Shown here in pieces: positions 5,304 through 6,616 of a stretch of DNA of 6,616 nucleotides. Both the position numbers and the translations under genes were made by a program. Under the pieces are notes generated by a model. The model made no database searches. It worked only from the letters and a program-made list of their open reading frames with translations, and was not told the origin of the DNA. Origin of the DNA: Candidatus Harrisonbacteria bacterium (GTDB lineage Bacteria > Patescibacteriota > Minisyncoccia > UBA6257 > UBA11618). The stretch covers positions 1 to 6,616 of the forward strand of contig JAHFLM010000049.1 of assembly GCA_023244865.1 (NCBI GenBank), read 5' to 3'. Each line of letters begins with the position of its first letter. The stretch's first letter is position 1.

Positions 5304-6616
5304 TTAAGAAAATGATGTTGGGGGTTTGTTGGAACACGAAATACCGTCCCACTTACAAGAGTTTTGGATACATTTAGTACTATCAGTGCCAAATGATGCG
5401 CAGGTTCGTCTACACAACTTTCCATCTTTAAATACAGCTCCCATCTCATCAATTTTTTTGCCATAATCTTGATTTAATTTCATGCATTTATTTCGGGCAT
5501 CTCTTGCATTAGACATAATGATATCATCTCCAGAATTTTTCACTGAGAATTTATTCCAAGCTTCATCTGCGGCTAATCTATCTTTTTCACAACTCTCCTC
5601 GTTAATATTATAAGTGGCGTATAAACAATAAGGGGGTGTTAAATCGGCAATTTTTTTATTTGCAAAAACTCTTACGCATTGAGAATCCCTATTCTCAATT
5701 TTATCACCAAGACTATTCAGCTCATCCAAAAGAGCTGCTAAACGATCGAGACCGGCAGGTGTTAGGTCGCAACCATTAGCCACCTCTTCGGGGCTTATTG
5801 GATTAAGACTAGATCCATCCCCTCCACGACCAATTTGAGCCAAGAAGTATCTTAAATTCTCGTCCTCATCTATCGCCTTCTGAAATTCTTTATCGCATTT
5901 ATTAAATGGGTCACTTAAAAATTTGACTCTAGCTCGAGCATTATCCTCTACCGCATTCGCATTTCCAGTAAAGATAAATCCTAAAATCGGTCCAGTCTCA
6001 TCCCCACCGCAACTCTGTATGGCAAAAGTGAGTGCGTTATCAAAATCCACCGTTAAAGAGTTGGCTTTTGTTAGGCATGGCGGTGAATTTTTTATCCTAC
6101 ATCTTCTCTCTAAGTCTAAAAGTTTTCTGTAGCCTTGTTCCCAAGCACTGTCATAAATAAGATCGGCTACTGTTGCCGCTACCCCAAGACGCTGTAAGGT
6201 TCTACCCAAGATACCCAAACTTACCAACCCTCTTTGACCGAGATTTGGCCAACGATTTTGAATAGCTTTAGCAAGCTTAGCCGCAGAATCTTTTATTTTA
6301 GTAGAACAGGTGTTTGGGGTAGCGGGAAGGGTTGTGGCTGGTATTTTAGGGGCTAAGCACTTGGTTGGAAGAAACTTCTTCAATAGCTGAAATATTTTTT
6401 CTGCTTGAGAATCAATGAATCTTCGTAGTCGAGTAATCTCATTAGATATATCTGTGATTTTTTTTCCAATAGTTACAGAATCAGATGAGCCAACAATTCT
6501 TTCTAACTCCTTAATATTCACCTCGTCGGTATTAGCCAATCCATTGATTATGCTTTCTAACTTATTAGGATTAAAACCATTACGCGCAACGTAGCTCTCT
6601 GCCTCGACCCTGTAAG
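5304..6616 (-). CDS. Cys-rich, probably exported protein of unknown function (5' end outside window)
   Basis: The frame is open from the window's right edge to TAA at 5304-5306, so at least 436 residues are present and the true start lies beyond 6616. The TTG at 6539 is internal: 25 further in-frame codons precede it, ending (N-terminally) with YRVEAESYVARNGFNP. Residue numbers below count from that TTG. About 26-56 form a likely coiled coil (heptads I28, I31, I35, L38, I42, I49). A Pro/Thr linker (62-80) follows, then mostly helical sequence. There are 16 cysteines (61, 78, 147, 155, 177, 215, 257, 288, 305, 317, 352, 376, 380, 390, 395, 402), an even number. The C-terminus is a compact C-x3-C-x9-C-x4-C-x6-C cluster with the C-K-W-D-G-I-S-C ending seen in extracellular disulphide modules. 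No membrane helix is visible, and any signal peptide would lie outside the window. I do not recognise the family. Gene neighbour downstream is the glycosyltransferase. Confidence 0.85.
   Translation of the reverse strand, partial: YRVEAESYVARNGFNPNKLESIINGLANTDEVNIKELERIVGSSDSVTIGKKITDISNEITRLRRFIDSQAEKIFQLLKKFLPTKCLAPKIPATTLPATPNTCSTKIKDSAAKLAKAIQNRWPNLGQRGLVSLGILGRTLQRLGVAATVADLIYDSAWEQGYRKLLDLERRCRIKNSPPCLTKANSLTVDFDNALTFAIQSCGGDETGPILGFIFTGNANAVEDNARARVKFLSDPFNKCDKEFQKAIDEDENLRYFLAQIGRGGDGSSLNPISPEEVANGCDLTPAGLDRLAALLDELNSLGDKIENRDSQCVRVFANKKIADLTPPYCLYATYNINEESCEKDRLAADEAWNKFSVKNSGDDIIMSNARDARNKCMKLNQDYGKKIDEMGAVFKDGKLCRRTCASFGTDSTKCIQNSCKWDGISCSNKPPTSFS

Noticed and set aside
5279..5464. 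61-aa minus-strand ORF overlapping the end of the Cys-rich gene
   Set aside because: Overlaps the real frame over most of its length; no ribosome site and no family resemblance.
6537..6539. TTG start for the Cys-rich protein (411 aa)
   Set aside because: The frame stays open for 25 more codons to the window edge and no Shine-Dalgarno site precedes the TTG, so the gene is 5'-partial.

Overview
The window looks like a chromosomal segment of a Candidate Phyla Radiation (Patescibacteria, probably Parcubacteria-like) bacterium. The clues are a very short EF-Ts (146 aa), an S2 protein with an acidic N-terminal extension, a small one-helix membrane protein directly behind tsf, mostly Shine-Dalgarno-less starts, and hairpin repeats of the TGTCAT type between genes. 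The lineage is inferred from gene style, not from a marker phylogeny. In-frame stops fit the standard bacterial code; nothing suggests UGA recoding.

Layout, left to right. The 3' end of an unrecognised plus-strand gene (1-216) runs into a cluster of two back-to-back hairpins (233-298). These terminate it and also the convergent gene on the other strand. That convergent gene (314-2179, minus) encodes a 621-aa protein with four N-terminal membrane helices and a large, probably extracellular, region. It has a textbook promoter (TTGACA, 17 bp, TATAAT) and the only strong Shine-Dalgarno site in the window. An intergenic stretch (2180-2412) holds that promoter and two TGTCAT repeats.

Next, all on the minus strand, comes a block read from right to left: a Cys-rich protein whose 5' end lies beyond the window (5304-6616), a GT4-family glycosyltransferase (4145-5239), rpsB (3352-4110), tsf (2760-3200) and a 113-aa membrane protein (2413-2754). 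rpsB appears to have its own promoter inside the end of the glycosyltransferase gene, giving an almost leaderless mRNA. A third TGTCAT-type hairpin sits in the rpsB-tsf spacer. The 113-aa gene starts with GTG 5 nt after tsf and is probably translated from the same mRNA.

Functionally, the centre is housekeeping translation (S2, EF-Ts). It is flanked by cell-envelope genes: a sugar transferase, a disulphide-rich, probably exported protein, and an anchored ectodomain protein. I see no mobile element, CRISPR array, tRNA or rRNA. The less ordinary signals are a 9-bp palindrome centred just upstream of the glycosyltransferase start codon and overlapping it, the near-leaderless rpsB promoter, and the two envelope proteins of unknown function. 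I do not see clear evidence of a new multi-gene system.
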